Of a DNA stretch of 64,000 bases, positions 1 to 12,070 are shown in pieces; within the stretch, counting starts at the first letter, position 1; each line of letters starts with the position of its first letter. The notes under the pieces were generated by a model. It saw nothing but the letters and a program-made list of their open reading frames with translations, searched no databases and was not told where the DNA came from. This DNA comes from Bicyclus anynana. Its lineage: Eukaryota > Arthropoda > Insecta > Lepidoptera > Nymphalidae. A program made the position numbers and the translations under genes. The stretch spans positions 15,164,271 to 15,228,270 of the forward strand of contig NC_069095.1 in NCBI RefSeq assembly GCF_947172395.1. Direction: 5' to 3'.

Positions 1-1283
1 AGCGAAGGTTGTCTTAATCGGATGTGACTTTGGGACTATGTATCTAAACATAATGTTATATAAATACATTTATCTATTCTCAATCTTCAATAGTTAAGAT
101 AAAAAGCCAATAATGATGATTATTATTTTTGTTTTTTTTGTATGGTCAATTAAAAAGTTAAATTGTAATGCAGCAAGCTGTACTAACAAGAAATGCTTTA
201 TATAACGACTAATTAACTGTTATAGTACATTGAAAGTGTTCTTGGTTTTGTAAATATTAACATACACATGATACCTACATTTAAAAAAGTTAACCACTTA
301 GGATCACAGCTTCAGAGAGCTTTTTATGCTTCTACAACGCCACTGCTCTTGTCTACAATTTTCGAATTTAGAATTTTGGCACAACGATATGCTAAAATTC
401 TAAATTCTAAAATTAAATAGAGGTCTTATTTTCTTTTGCAAAAAAGTTTTATCTTTGTAATATATTTGCATGAGATTAAATAAATAAGACTATGAAACGC
501 AGAACTTGGTTTACTTGTCTATACACAATTACACGGACACTCTTGTCTATTTTATACCTAATTTAAAAGACTCAAAAGTTAACAGATTTTTTTATCTCTA
601 CATACGAACTGATATCAAAACATCTGCTAAAATCCAATAACACATAAAATTCGCTAAACGATTTAAAAATAAAAAACCAATCGCTCATTCATAATCATTC
701 ACCATACTAAATTCCATTCCTTTCATCTTCACAATCACAAGTAGCTCTCAGTCGTTATAAAAGGCGACAATGTGTCTAACTTTACGCGTTAAAATTAAAA
801 AAAAACTGCTCGGAGGCATGCATGAAATTCCTCCACACAATGCATTATAAATATAATAAGATAACAGCGTGTCATTTTATTTTCTATTCTACTCCAACAC
901 AAAAACGAAAACAAATCTTAAAGTCCCAACAATAAAGGTTATTGTATCGTAGCAAACAAATCCTGGATAATTCACAGAACAAAAATAACAATAAAATTAA
1001 AGCTGACCCTTATTTGTATATGTATAAAGAAGCAAATAGCTTGCTGTGTTGCTATTCCAAGTGCATTATAAAATGGTGGGGCTATAAGAACAGCGACTTG
1101 CGAGGCGATTTGTCGCCGCATGTCAAATGGTTCTGTGAATGAAGTGCGCATGAATGGGATGTAAGGACGTTTGTGCAATCAATTAGAGGGGGCGGTGCCC
1201 GTTCTGATCTTTTACAAGGTAAGGTACGTTGCCTGCGTCCATGAGATCAGAGATTTCTTGTATGGATATTAAACTTAGAGTTG
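1..1283. other. AT-rich non-coding stretch
   Basis: No ORF with recognisable similarity, RNA gene or clear repeat boundary was seen here. It contains only short ORFs of random character and A/T-rich low-complexity runs. Confidence 0.5.
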
Positions 1284-1496
1284 CCTATACTAATATTATA
1301 AAGAGGTTAATGTTTATGATGTTGTAGGGGGTAATCCTTGGATCTACTGAACCAATTTTGAATTTGAATTCTGAAATAATTATTATGATAATAGAGAACC
1401 ACGTTGTTTGTGAGTGTGTTTGTGTGATTGGCTATTTTATCCCCGCATTTCCACAAAAAAAGGAAATATGCAGGTGAAACCGCGGGCATCTGCTAG
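1284..1496 (+). mobile_element. Non-autonomous Helitron
   Basis: It starts with CTATACTAATATTATAAAGA, the common start of short lepidopteran Helitrons, and ends in GCATCTGCTAG followed by T. A GC-rich 3' segment (ACCGCGGGC) lies just inside the CTAG terminus. The internal text 'GTAGGGGGTAATC...GGATCTACTGAACC' recurs in other copies in this window (23046, 26040, 31530). There is no coding capacity, so mobilisation would need a Helitron helicase supplied elsewhere. Confidence 0.75.
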
Positions 1497-2599
1497 TCAG
1501 TAATAAGTTTGATTGTAATAAGTAATTAATTTTTATTATACTAGCACGATATCAACTACTTTTAATTATTTTATACCATCCCTGTATTAGTACAAATTAA
1601 AAGTCATTCCCGAATTTTACCGAACGATAAAAATTGTACGTTCTTTGTTCAAACGAAAACAATGGTAGATTTATAACAAACTCAATAAATTAGCAACACT
1701 TAATACGTAACAGGAAACTAAAGAGTAAACAAATTAAGAAAGAAAGAATAAGTTTTTGAAATATTTTTTTGAACTCTATTACCTATCTACTGTCGCTATA
1801 TCTATATCGCTGTGTTATATTAATTTATAAAAAAAAACGTATATGCAAGTTCTTAGCTAATCTGTATTTTCGTGGCCACAAAACACCGCCAAGCGAACAC
1901 GAGTCAAAGACGCCGCTACCTAAATACGGTGACATTTTCACACTCCAATACCCCCGTATACCATAACCGCTCATAACTACCTGCACCGCAAAATTAACCT
2001 TTAAACGAACAGCATAAAATTTATTTTAGAACAACATCCAATTTCATAGTAAGTAATTCAAAATAGCATTGTCTGATATTTCATATTACTCTGCATTTGA
2101 AAAGCAAAATGGCGATTTCATTGAAGAATTTTTCGCCACTACAAAATCATGAATGAAATTTTGAAGAGAGCGTGTCTAAGTAATGGATTGTCGGGTTGTA
2201 TATTGTAAGTAAGAGAAGTATTTTCTCTTCTAACAGTGTAATGATAAAGTGTCGGTTTTTAACAGATTTACTATAAAAGGTACATTAACTGTGAGTTTAA
2301 AGCTTTGTTCCCATGAGAAAGAACGGTTACATACATTTTGCAAACCAAAATTACAAGCCAAATGGCATAGCTTTACAACATAGAGGTTTTGGTTTGATGC
2401 CGCGTTCGAGTTAATTTCATTATTATTATATTAATTTAACGGTCCACTATCAGTCAGGCCTCCTTCCATATAGGAGGGGGAACCCACTATGCTGCTTTAA
2501 TGCAGGTTGGTGGGCTTAGAGTGATGTGAGTGAGTGAGGTTTCACTCAGTAACTATCATTATGTAAATGAACCAGATCCAGCTTGAGTTGCTCTACGTG
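1497..2599. other. Non-coding stretch, no clear feature
   Basis: Mostly AT-rich with no supported gene. Positions about 2450-2570 are less AT-rich and read like part of an old interspersed repeat (CAGTCAGGCCTCC...), but I could not place the family. Confidence 0.4.
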
Positions 2600-2690
2600 G
2601 AATCATCATCACTAACGACCCATATCCGGCTCACTGTTGAGCACTAGTCTCCTTTTAGAATGAAGGGGTTAGGCCTTGGTCCAATACGCT
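2600..2690 (-). repeat. SINE family B, 3' fragment
   Basis: The text 'CGACCCATATCCGGCTCACTGTTGAGCAC..AGTCTCCT' is the reverse complement of the 3' end of the tRNA-derived SINE B seen complete at 11084-11399 and 54416-54722. The head and middle are missing. Confidence 0.65.
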
Positions 2691-2754
2691 GGCGCAAAGT
2701 TGGTTGACAGACAGATTTCTCTGTACGACAGTAACATTCAGGATAGGATGGTAA

Positions 2755-2905
2755 CGCATTGCTGACCGACCTTCCTCCAGGTGGACTGGCGATATTAGGC
2801 GAGCCGTCGTGATTCCCTGCAGGCGGCTCAGGATGTTTGGAAGTCTCATAATGGTCTATAGGCTTCCTGCAGTGGACCTCCATCGGCTGATAAATGATGA
2901 TGATG
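2755..2905 (+). pseudogene. RTE-type LINE, 3' end fragment
   Basis: The stretch covering 'CCAGGTGGACTGGCGATATTAGG' through 'CAGTGGACCTCCATCGGCTGA' followed by a short (TGA)n run is a diverged copy of the last ~150 bp of the LINE at 56591-58532, including the codons for the C-terminal residues ending Trp-Thr-Ser-Ile-Gly. It carries frameshifts and is not functional. Confidence 0.7.
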
Positions 2906-3469
2906 ATGAGGATAGCAACAAGCGTAATTTGTTACAAATTCTTATATGTAAGATAGTGTAGGAGTTCTCAGGATTCAGGTAATAATAACTTCTTGATTGT
3001 GTGAATACCTTCTTTTATTTCAATTACTTTATGATATTTCTATTTGTTTTTGTGTACATTGCAGAGAAGAATCGATAAGAAACTCTGCAGTAGCTCTTTT
3101 CAAAAAATGTTGGTTATAAAACTGTTTCAATTCTACTCGACTTAACTCGTGATTCGCTCAAAAGAGAATAATCGACCGCCAACATGAAAATAATAATGTC
3201 TCCTGTCAAGTTGTAGCTTTCAAGCTTGGATAAAAAAACCTGATTGGTTCCCGCCATTTTACTTCAACCGGCGTCAACCAATCACAGAATGACAACTGAG
3301 AGATCATTTAAAAACAAAGTTGCCAGCATGAAAATAAGAATGTAATACAATTATGAAGCTAGTTTGCTTAATCCTAACAATAGAAAATCATCCTAGGACC
3401 TCTCATTCAAAAAGCAACGTTCATAAAATTGCGCCAATGGAGTCCATTTTTAATTTCACTTATAATAGC

Positions 3470-3552
3470 AGGGAATCGAACTAGGGCCCATTGCAAGGTG
3501 GGTTTGTGGTCACGGCTGACTGACCGATCGTTCCACTATTAACCACAGTAAC
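3470..3552 (-). repeat. Possible tRNA-derived SINE head
   Basis: On the minus strand, 'GGCCCTAGTTCGATTCCC' resembles a B box (GGTTCGATTCC) and is preceded by 'TTAATAGTGGAACGATCGG', a weak A-box-like stretch. No clean cloverleaf can be drawn, so this is more likely an old SINE head than a tRNA gene. Confidence 0.3.
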
Positions 3553-3914
3553 TACTTTGGGTCATTCCATTTCGTACCTCAAAAACAAAACTAATTTAAA
3601 ATAAACGAAAAACTAAATTAATCTTTTACTCCTATAATAAAGCTTTTAAAGTGATACGTTTAATATTGATGGGAGTGAACTGTGACGTCATATCCGGGAG
3701 TGTGACCCGTTGGGTTGCTTCCGGGGTAACGGGCAGCCAGTGATAGGACATTTTAGGGTTAATTTAATTGTAATACCCGTGATAAAGTGTAACGTTACTT
3801 TGACAAAGGTTTGTTCTATGAATTTTAACTCAAACTTCATTTTCAAGCAATGAATGAAACCCTTAATGAATTTAGCTACAATAACGACTTTTGTTTTATG
3901 AGTTTTCGGGAAAC

Positions 3915-4360
3915 TCCACGACATCTTTACGTCCAAAGTTCCTCAGTGCCTCAGTCAAGATCTACAGAACCGAAATTTGTTCGCTAACTATCGCCTTATT
4001 AGAAGGCTCAAAGTCCCTCTGTGGGGATGGAGCGAGTTATGCTTGGAGTTACTCACCAGCGGATCTTAACACTCAGTTACCAGAGTATTAAGATCCGCAG
4101 AAAAACCAAAGTCACTGACATAGCTCAGAGAGTCGCGAAGCTGAAGTGGCAATGGGTAGACTACATAGTTCGAAGAGCCGATGGACGTAGGGCTCCTTGG
4201 GTGCTAAAATGGTGACCTAGTACCGGAAAGCGTAGCGTTGGTCGACCGAAGAACAACTGAAGACAACTGGGTTGTAAAAAGCCGCTGGATGCTGACGGCT
4301 CGAGACAGCTGTGTTTGATAGTCCATGCAAGAGGAATATTTCGATGTTAATGATGATAAA
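3915..4360 (+). pseudogene. Degenerate RTE-type LINE, C-terminal part
   Basis: This region aligns by eye with the 3' third of the LINE at 56591-58532: 'TCCTCAGTGCCT', 'GAAGGCTCA', 'GATGGAGCGAGTTATGCTTG', 'ACCAAAGTCACTGACATAGC' and 'GAAGAGCCGATGGACGT' all occur in order. Frames are broken by indels and stops, and a diverged (ATG)-rich tail follows near 4350. It is an old, dead copy, more diverged than the two copies at the right of the window. Confidence 0.8.
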
Positions 4361-4789
4361 CGGCTCTTAGCTGCCTTTGCCCTTAAAATTCCTCACCTGC
4401 TTGCCTCGTTGGTCAGTGCACTAATGAGGCACACCCTCCTATAATATGGAAGGCCTTGCTCTGCAATAAGCTGACAAATTGGGCTGATTGATATGCCGAC
4501 TAAACTGAAAGTCATAGCTAAAATTTAGCTAAAACATACTGTACTAACGAAAAATGAACGAAACGAAAGAACGAAAACGTTTAAGAAAAATCTCGTTTCA
4601 GTAAACTACCAATCCGATAGTAATAAAACACGAAGGTAGTATAGGTGTCAATGCTCACGAATCTCATTCAATTTGGCTTCAATCCAATACCGTCTAAGAA
4701 ATCACTTTGATAGTGGCCTTTATGAGAGACGAACGTTTACACCTTTCACTATTCTGGCCTGTAAGCGTCTCCTAAGAGCTTTGTGTTCA

Positions 4790-5095
4790 GTAGCTGTTCA
4801 TGAAGAATGTGTAAAAGGATATTTTTTATGAAAAAAGTACGAAAATGCAATGTGGAAGGACACAAGAGGAGAGGAAGGTCAAAAAAATATTGTCGGAATG
4901 TGTGAAAGAGGGTCAGGGAATGACATGGAGTTGTGGAAGAAGATGGAGGAGGCCTTTCAGGGGTCCATATTTAATAAGAACTTACTAACTAATATTACTA
5001 ACATAATTTAAGAAAACTTGCTAACAAACTACTAACAACTTTTGAAATGTAATTTAGAAATGTAAATATGGAATAAACGGCTTATTTATTTTTAT
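4790..5095 (+). pseudogene. LINE 3' end, two-ORF-LINE-like
   Basis: The segment with 'GGAGGAGGCCTTTCAGGGGTCCATATTTAATAA' matches the end of the intact LINE ORF2 at 41260-41300 ('GGAGGAGGCTTTTACCCTTAGGGGGTCCATATAA'), followed by an AT-rich tail and an AATAAA. It is a short 5'-truncated relative of that family, too broken to code. Confidence 0.55.
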
Positions 5096-5099
5096 ATTT

Positions 5100-5222
5100 T
5101 TTTTGTGTGAGTGTGAAATATGAAAGGAGTAGAAGTTGAAGAATGTAAGAAACGATCGGAAGATTGACATACTATTTTGCCAACCCCACTAAAGTGGAAT
5201 AATGAGAAAAAGATGATGATGA
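5100..5222 (+). repeat. LINE 3' tail of another family
   Basis: 'TTTTGCCAACCCCACTAAAGTGGAATAATGAGAAAAAGATGATGATG' (read in pieces) has the layout of a lepidopteran non-LTR retrotransposon 3' tail ending in (ATG)n. It directly follows the previous LINE end, so the two insertions are adjacent or nested. Family assignment is inference. Confidence 0.4.
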
Positions 5223-6529
5223 CTATTGTTAAATAAGTAAACGATTGAGGGTTTGGACTCTCAAAGCCTCTATGATATAACCTCCATCAGCCTTAGCATC
5301 CTTACCTAAGCTGACAAACTTGCAGACTTTTTAACTTTCTTAACTAAGCACCTACGAGTAGAATGACGAAAATATTCTTAAGATATTCTTTGAAAACGGT
5401 CGAATGTTGTTTATACATAAAAATGCTTCTCGACAATGTAAATAAATAGAACAAAAGATCAAACATCGCGAAAATAAATCAAACAAAAAGATACGGACAA
5501 TATTACAACAAATAACCCCCAAAATCAAATGATCCCAAAGTATAAGATACCTACATCACGCAAAAAATGTCACAGTCAACATTCGGCCACGAACCTTCGT
5601 ACAGTTCAACAAAAAAGGTCTCTTCCTACATCATCTTGATCTTGAATGAGATTACGTAACTACCTTCCGACAAAACCTTTGTTCATACCAAAATAACATA
5701 ACCCTTTGGAAAGGCACCTTTGTTTGCCCAACATCGGATATACTCGTATCTCACGGATATTGGAGGCTCTTTCTATTTTTGTCTGACTTTTATTTTGTCT
5801 GCAGGTATAATTACTAATTTCATACTGAAATTAAAACCAATTTATTTCAAAATTAATATAATATTATTATATTAATTAATCTATATCATTGACCTCTATA
5901 GATCGATGATCTGTACCTATGAAATATATTTACTATCAGGGGATGATAAGTGATCGATACTGATGCTAAAAATGCAATCAGTAAGATTTTTGTCTGTCTA
6001 TATGTTCGTTATAGAAACAAAGACTACTCGACGGATTTTAACGAAACTTGGTTCGTTATAATCCGTCGTTTTATTATTAACTATTTTTATATATATACGT
6101 TTGGCGTAACATAATTTATCTTAACCCTTGAGCTACATTTCATTTTCATTTCACTACACAAAGACACAATTTTAAGCTATTCTTATTATTTTTGTAGGTG
6201 ATTATAAAGGTATTTTCAAATATAATTATTTGTGAAATAGCTAATATTTAGGATAGCTATAAATAATAACAATTTCTAATTTAATTCAAGTACGTGTCGT
6301 TTTTGAGAAATTCGTATTTACGATGTAAGAAAGAAATTATATAACCCTTTGAAGTGGCACCTCTATTTGCGGAACACCGGATATAACGCCCGCGGCACGG
6401 ATATCGGAGCTTTTTGTATCAAAAGTCTTCAAAGTATATGAAATGAACGTCCATATTGCCAATTGCTTCCGGGAAGCATCTTATAGGATCACGTCAAAGA
6501 GGAGGGATACTTTTTATAAAAATACTACG
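5223..6529. other. Non-coding stretch
   Basis: No gene is supported. About 5940-6080 includes 'TTTTTGTCTGTCTATATGTTCG...GACGGATTTTAACGAAAC', a fragment of the interspersed repeat class associated with the Helitrons here. The rest is AT-rich unique-looking sequence. Confidence 0.4.
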
Positions 6530-6800
6530 AAGGATTTTTTTTTTACTTTCATTTATTTATTACTTCTTTTTTTTTTATTTTTAACAATATAAGTATAAAA
6601 TACAAAACATTATTAAAAATTTATAAAAAAAATTCACCCTCCCGCTGCGGGACATTTGAGTGCCCAAGCAACCGGTGGTCAGGGCTCCAGAGTGAGGAAC
6701 CTCCTCACAATACGCGCCGTCTCAAGAATCACTGCCTTTTGTATCCGACTCTTGATCCAACAGTTAAAGCGAAAGCTTCTTAAGGTGTTGGTCGATGCTT
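6530..6800 (-). pseudogene. Non-LTR LINE 3' end (copy 1)
   Basis: On the minus strand a short open stretch reads ...AVILETARIVRRFLTLEP then a stop, which looks like the extreme C-terminus of a non-LTR retrotransposon ORF2, followed by an A-rich tail (the T-rich + strand run at 6535-6580). A second copy with nearly the same sequence lies at 15140-15395. Both are strongly 5'-truncated. Clade not determined. Confidence 0.55.
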
Positions 6801-7189
6801 TTCTACGAAGGATTATTATTATAAACCTTATCTACAATATCAAACTATATTTATACTTATGGTATAAAAATAGTCACTACCTAAAATAAAGCAGGAATAA
6901 TTGAAAATACAAGAAATGTGCAGGAAGGCCCAGGTTTGATACAATAATAATTATTGGATAATCCTAAACATCATTAATGGCTGGCATTGTTTTCTACTTG
7001 CCAATTTCATTCACATCTTGGTCTTGGGTCACAGAACATTAATCACCACATAATATAAAAATCTCGATTAGGTTACCACATTTTATTTAAATCTCGGACT
7101 GGTTTCGAAATATATGAATTTGATATCCAATTTTTTTATTTTATGGCTATTTTTACTTTCTGAATCCCAAAACTTTATTCCCGTTCTTC

Positions 7190-7290
7190 TTTTTAACCGA
7201 ATTCCAAAAAGGAGGTAGTTCTACGTTCGGCTGTATGTGTGTTTTTTTGTGATAATTCTGTCATTTATGGACCGATGTTAGTTAATAATA
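7190..7290 (+). repeat. Interspersed 'TTTAACCGA..' repeat fragment
   Basis: The phrase 'TTAACCGAATTCCAAAAAGG..AGGTAGTTCTACG TTCGGCTGTATGTGTG' recurs at 10397 and 12319 (+) and inverted near 44160 and 18005. It is a widely dispersed short repeat in this window with no coding capacity; its autonomous parent cannot be identified here. Confidence 0.5.
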
Positions 7291-7929
7291 ATTTTGTGAT
7301 AATCACTATATTAATAACGATGCGCACCACGCCTAATCGCTAGACGTTTAAGGACAAATGTGGAAAAATTATTGCTGTTGAATAAAATACTCGTATCGCT
7401 GTCGAATCAAAAATATCGCTGTCAAATAAGTATATCTATTGGCCTTCCTTAAGTCTCGAGATAATATGTCGTGGTGCGTATCACAAGCCTACTGGCGGCC
7501 TACCTTATCTTATTGGTCGTATTTTTCATTACTGAAGACTCTTTCTTCATTCATTAGTGTCCGCATTCCAATCCCTTCGTTGCATTGCTCACAATCCCTC
7601 TCCAAAAAATTCGGTCGTCAGTTTTTCCAATGGCCGTTGTAAAGTAGCCCTGGCGGGAGGTCAGGGTATATTAATTTAAATGAATATAAGTTCCAGAAGA
7701 AAATGTTACACTTGGGCACTCTATCACCCCTCAACGAGCTGTGACTGTGCACTGTGTAGCCAGTGCGCAGAACAAATTGTATTGCGCCGTGACTCGGCAG
7801 GAATTTCATTTCATACGATACGTTCTGTTATTCTTTTGTTACAGCAAATCGGTTACACAATTCATTTAATTAACGTTATTACTTTTTCTTGGAGATATTG
7901 TCGTTATTATCTTTTCCTTAGGAGTTATT

Positions 7930-8110
7930 TTCACAAGTGGACGCCCACGACAATGTTCGGGTGAAATTCCGTTTTTCACTAATTCCGCGAAAACCATGGT
8001 ATTTTCTAGGATAAAAAGTAATATATGTTTTAATACAGGGCGTATACTTTTGTATAAAATATATAATCTATCTCCATTCGACAGCTGTCGAATCCATTCA
8101 GTGCAGTTTT
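7930..8110 (-). repeat. Helitron-related fragment
   Basis: 'AAGTGGACGCCCACGACAATG...GGGTGAAATTCCGTTTTTCAC..ATTCC' is a diverged reverse complement of the Helitron 3' part seen intact at 46611-46840 and 25841-26039. The CTAG terminus is not preserved. Confidence 0.5.
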
Positions 8111-8173
8111 TGCATTAAAAAGCTGATATTAGTGGGGTGGGATGGGATAGAATACCACTTACTTAGCTAAGTA

Positions 8174-8249
8174 AATTGCGTCATTAAGTTGTGACAATCT
8201 AAAAACTTGTTTACGCGTTTTTAGATTGTCACAACTTAATGACGCAATT
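8174..8249. repeat. Perfect 33-bp hairpin
   Basis: Arms 8174-8206 and 8217-8249 are exact reverse complements separated by a 10-base loop (TTGTTTACGC). The arm begins AATTGCGTCATTAAG. No coding role is visible; it may be a minimal foldback transposon or a recent inverted duplication. Confidence 0.9.
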
Positions 8250-8400
8250 AATGACCACTAAATACGTAAGTTTAAGTTTATAATCTAATGCAATTTGACA
8301 GAGGTAACAATGATAATGTTAAATTATTTAAGGACCGTTACCAGATGATAATTATAATAAGCTGGATCAGACGGCTCAACTTGCTCTCCGGGGCAAGCAG

Positions 8401-8545
8401 AGAGCGGCTAGCAATGGTAAAGCGATCAAATTCATCACCGAGATGTCGTGATTCGATCCTCGTCCGGTGGATTATTGTCTTTTCTATTCTTAACACAGAT
8501 TTTTCCGACTGATTGGACATAATGCATATATTGGTCATATTTAAA
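8401..8545 (+). repeat. tRNA-derived SINE (family C)
   Basis: 'GAGCGGCTAGCAATGGTAAAGC' resembles an A box, 'TGATTCGATCCTCG' resembles a B box, and 'GTCCGGTGGATTATTGTCTTTTC...TTCCGACTGATTGG' is shared with a better-preserved copy at 61470-61620 ('CGTTGGTCTATTGTCGTACACAGTCTTTCCCGACTAGTTGG' in pieces). The shared body beyond the tRNA-like head shows it is a SINE, not a tRNA gene. Confidence 0.65.
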
Positions 8546-10082
8546 ATCCCCTGTCAGATTTCATGTTTCATGCATGCTAGCATTAAACAAATATATTAGT
8601 GTAAATAGATAAACAAATAAATGTTCCACATTAGGCACGTTCGTCAGCCATTAGAAACACCATCAAAACACCATGCAACACTCACACGTGTTTAATTTAA
8701 CGCCGTAGGGGGTGACACATGAAGGGTTAATGACTTGGCGTGAAATGGATTGACTGATTTTGATTAACACAAGCAACTGCATACTTATTTGTTTTTTGTC
8801 CAAAGAATTAACTTTTGAAGCATTTTTATAGTATCACTTCATGATAAGAATACTATACTATATAACTTTATGATAACTACAATATAAAGACGTCTTTAAT
8901 AGTCATGTACACGTATTATTGAAATAGTTACAATGCTTTTCTCTCTCACGAGTATTTATTTCAGGTATAATAGATAGAGCTACTTTTAGGAAGGTTTTAT
9001 ATAATTTGTCAAGATTTTGTGTAAATTACCTTAACTTCCTTGTTAGAACTCTGCCGTGTAAACCCAAAACACTGTAAAACCCAGTTTTGAGAAATCGGCG
9101 TTTAAAAGTTTTTTTGCATTTTGGTTGATTTAAGCTACATTATTCTCATAAAATATGTAGTATTAGGTATCAATCGAAAGATATTTTTGTAACCTATATA
9201 GCCATGTAAGTTTTAGGGCAATCCTGTAAATACATTTGCAATAATCTTAATAAACTTGTATTGTCATAGCAAAGGCGTAACAAATTAAGCTTACTTGTCA
9301 AGAAATCAAATCGCCTGGAAGTTTTCATCAAAAACACCTAGAGATATAACATATACAATGTTAATGCATAATGGATATTTCTCTTTTATAGATCTATTAG
9401 AATTCTTTCTCATACAAAACATTATTTACAAAATGCATGCATAACAAATTAATATTAGGCTTTTTTTTAGTATAGAACCATGTCCGCATGGTCACCTGAG
9501 TTTATTAAATTTTAGTGTATTTTTCTTTTTACATTTATAGATAGATTAAGAAAAACTAAAAATTATATTATACCTACCTATTCATTTATTTATAGAAAAC
9601 ACAATTCCAAGCGCACGTAAATTTAAATTCCAAATGATAATAAGTAATAATTTAAAAAAGGCGAGCATAAATTATTTTGCTTGGGTTAACAAAAACCATC
9701 TAATTGGTTTATTTAAAGACTGACTTGTCAACGAATAGTTAATGAATGAAAAGGGAGAAATCGAGTCCAAATTAAACAATTATAATTTACAGTGAACGTA
9801 AACAAACAAGATTGTAAACAAAAAGCAACAATCGGCTCTCAATCTCAATAGGAAACAATAGCAATAAAAGGGATTGTCGACAAAGGCTAAAGAAGGTAGA
9901 AAGGTACAAAAAGGTATAAAAACTCCGCTGCTAAATGTCACAATGCGAATAGCTATTATCGGTGGAATAGCACAATAGCATTTTATTCGATTGTGGTAAG
10001 GGCGACATTGTACAAGAGAATTACTTATACCCTAAGTCGTAAGCTTTGGCGATTTTTCGTTGACTTCTTTTATACTAGCGAG
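8546..10082. other. Non-coding stretch, AT-rich
   Basis: No gene, RNA or bounded repeat is supported. Short ORFs here have random composition. Confidence 0.45.
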
Positions 10083-10200
10083 ACTAGCGGACCCGGTCAA
10101 GCTTCGCTTTTAATTTTTATGCTCTTCTTCCCTACCCGTACCTACCCCTACCCGTACTACCCCCTACCTACACGGTAAATACATATTCTGATATAAAGAA
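10083..10200 (-). mobile_element. Helitron end with TACCC minisatellite
   Basis: 'ACTAGCGGACCCGGTCAAGC' is the reverse complement of a Helitron 3' end (..GTCCGCTAG^T). Just inside, 10130-10172 holds irregular CCTACCC/CTACCCGTA units, the complement of the GGTAGGG minisatellite at 32343-32945, which also sits beside a Helitron end. The 5' boundary is unclear. Confidence 0.5.
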
Positions 10201-10396
10201 GAATACAAAATTTTATGATAAACGGTAGAGTAGACAGCGTGCTTCACACATTTATAATTTAATTTAATTTAATTAAAATTTAAATATAAGTTATTATAAT
10301 TTAATTTGATAAATTTAATTTATAATTAGTAAGATTTTATGACTCTGTTTTTTTTCTGCATGTACGAGTATCCGCGTGAAGTCCTATTATTTTTAA

Positions 10397-10450
10397 CCGA
10401 CTTCAGAAAAAGGAGGAGGTTATATAGGGAAAGTTTTACCATACATAACT
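10397..10450 (+). repeat. 'TTTAACCGACTTC' repeat fragment
   Basis: 'TTTAACCGACTTCAGAAAAA' followed by GGAGGAGG belongs to the same dispersed short repeat as 7190 and 12319. Confidence 0.5.
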
Positions 10451-10939
10451 TTCTATGTAACTTCAATAGTTGTTGTTTTCGGAGCCTTCTCGACTTTTTT
10501 TATTATATTATAGTCATAACTTGATTTTTTGATTAGACGTGTAGTTTGGGTTTCAAGGACTTTTAAAAACAAGGAATTGGTTTTCTAAAAATACTAACAA
10601 TAAAATGACGTCACGCACTTAAAACCTACCGCGGACGACCCTCATCGGCCCTCAACGACCAGTTAGCTTATGCTCTGTACCACACACTCGTAGTAGTTTG
10701 TCAAAATCTTAAAAGGCCACTTGGTTTGACAGAATCCTTGATAGCCCACCGCAAAGCGACTCATAGGGGGCTCGTAGAGTCATGGGAAATTTGGCCAAGT
10801 GATCATTGAGTCAGAAGAAAGCATTGTTTGTTAAATTATGTATACTTAATACTACGCCATGATTGGCTTACTTGTGAAAGCGCCACGGTACAACTTTGTA
10901 CTATTATGACTTATGTATTACAACGATAACTTATTCAGC
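10451..10939. other. Non-coding stretch
   Basis: No gene is supported. Positions about 10610-10810 have higher GC than their surroundings but no ORF or motif that I can name. Confidence 0.35.
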
Positions 10940-11060
10940 GTATGACTACTAGGTTGTCAGTGGTTAGCCTATGTGACTGCGGATCACGAGGTCCTGGGTT
11001 TGAGTCCTAGAGCGTCCTATGAAATATTGAGTTTTACTTTCTTTCTACAAAGATATCCGA
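10940..11060 (+). repeat. tRNA-derived SINE head
   Basis: 'GTCAGTGGTTAGCCTATGTGACTGCGGATCACGAGGTCCTGGGTTTGAGTCC' (in pieces) has A-box-like GTGGTTAGCC and a good B box GGTTTGAGTCC at tRNA spacing, followed by a non-tRNA body 'TGAAATATTGAGTTTTAC'. There is no acceptor stem pairing, which supports a SINE head rather than a tRNA gene. Confidence 0.5.
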
Positions 11061-11083
11061 AATTGGACCCATTTTTAAGAACG

Positions 11084-11399
11084 ATCATCATCATCATCAT
11101 TATCAACCCATATTCGGCTGCTGAGCTCGAGTCTCCTCTCAGAATGAGACGGGTTAGGTCAATAGTCCACCACACTGGTCCAATGCGGACTGGCAGACTT
11201 CACTCAGAGAATTATGAAAATTCTCTGGTATGCAGGTTTCTTCACGATGTTTTTCCTTCACCGTTTGAGACACGTGATATTTAATTTCTTAAAATGCACA
11301 CAACTGAAAAGTTGGAGGGATCATGCCCCGGACCGGTTTCGAACCCACACCTTCCGGAATCTGAGGCAGAGGTCATATCCACTGGGCTATCACGGCTCC
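11084..11399 (-). repeat. SINE family B, near full length
   Basis: On the minus strand the order is: tRNA-like head (AGCCGTGATAGCCCAGTGGA, GGTTCGAAACC-type B box), the body phrase CACCTCCAACTTTTCAGTTG-like, 'CACGTGTCTCAAACGGTGAA', 'GAAACCTGCATACCAGAGAA', 'CTCGAGCTCAGCAGCC..AATATGGGTT', and a (ATG)n microsatellite tail (the TCATCATCATCAT at 11084). This is the reference layout for family B in the window. It is a Pol III-type retroposon without coding capacity. Confidence 0.85.
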
Positions 11400-11879
11400 C
11401 ACTGAGCTATCACTGCTCATTTCAGAACGATACAGAAATGAAAAATGTACTAAAGTTTTGTAAATTTTACTAGATTACACCATTACAATCTTAGCCGAAA
11501 TAATATTCGCCAACAGAGAAAACAAGCTGATTTCATTATTTTCACACCGATCGTAGTGATTTGTAAAATATCATCTTTTGTGCATATTTCACTGATTGTT
11601 AGTTGTCTTTGCAAACGCAGGCTGTCAATGTCAAAGTCAACCAATGAATGACCTGTCATTGTCGAATATTACTAATAGCGTAATTTGATTAAATGTCTCA
11701 AGTTGGTGACAAATCTTTAATAAAACTGTCGCTTGTTAGTTAGACACAGATAATAATGAATATTGCCTAACTGTAACATGTAATTTAACTGATTAGGCAA
11801 ATATTTCTTTTTTAAGATTGGCGTCATGAGTTTACCTTTATTGTCATTATTTATGACCAATTTTCAACTCTGTATCATT

Positions 11880-12070
11880 TGTATAATTATAGCCCGAGGT
11901 ATACATTTTCAGCTCGGTTCAGATAGTGTATCTGATAGTGATTGTGACAGGAGTAAACATTACTTAACACCCTAAACCCGCCAACCCATACCGGAGCAGC
12001 GTGGTGGGTCCATATCCTATTACGACGGAGGCCTGGAACCGTTAGAAAAGGCTCATAATTAAAATGAATT
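11880..12070. repeat. Diverged interspersed repeat
   Basis: 'CCCGCCAACCCATACCGGAGCAGCGTGGTGGGTCC' (in pieces) resembles the conserved central phrase of lepidopteran retroposon tails (compare 'CCAGCGTGGTGGACTATTGG' in SINE B). Boundaries and family cannot be set. Confidence 0.35.
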
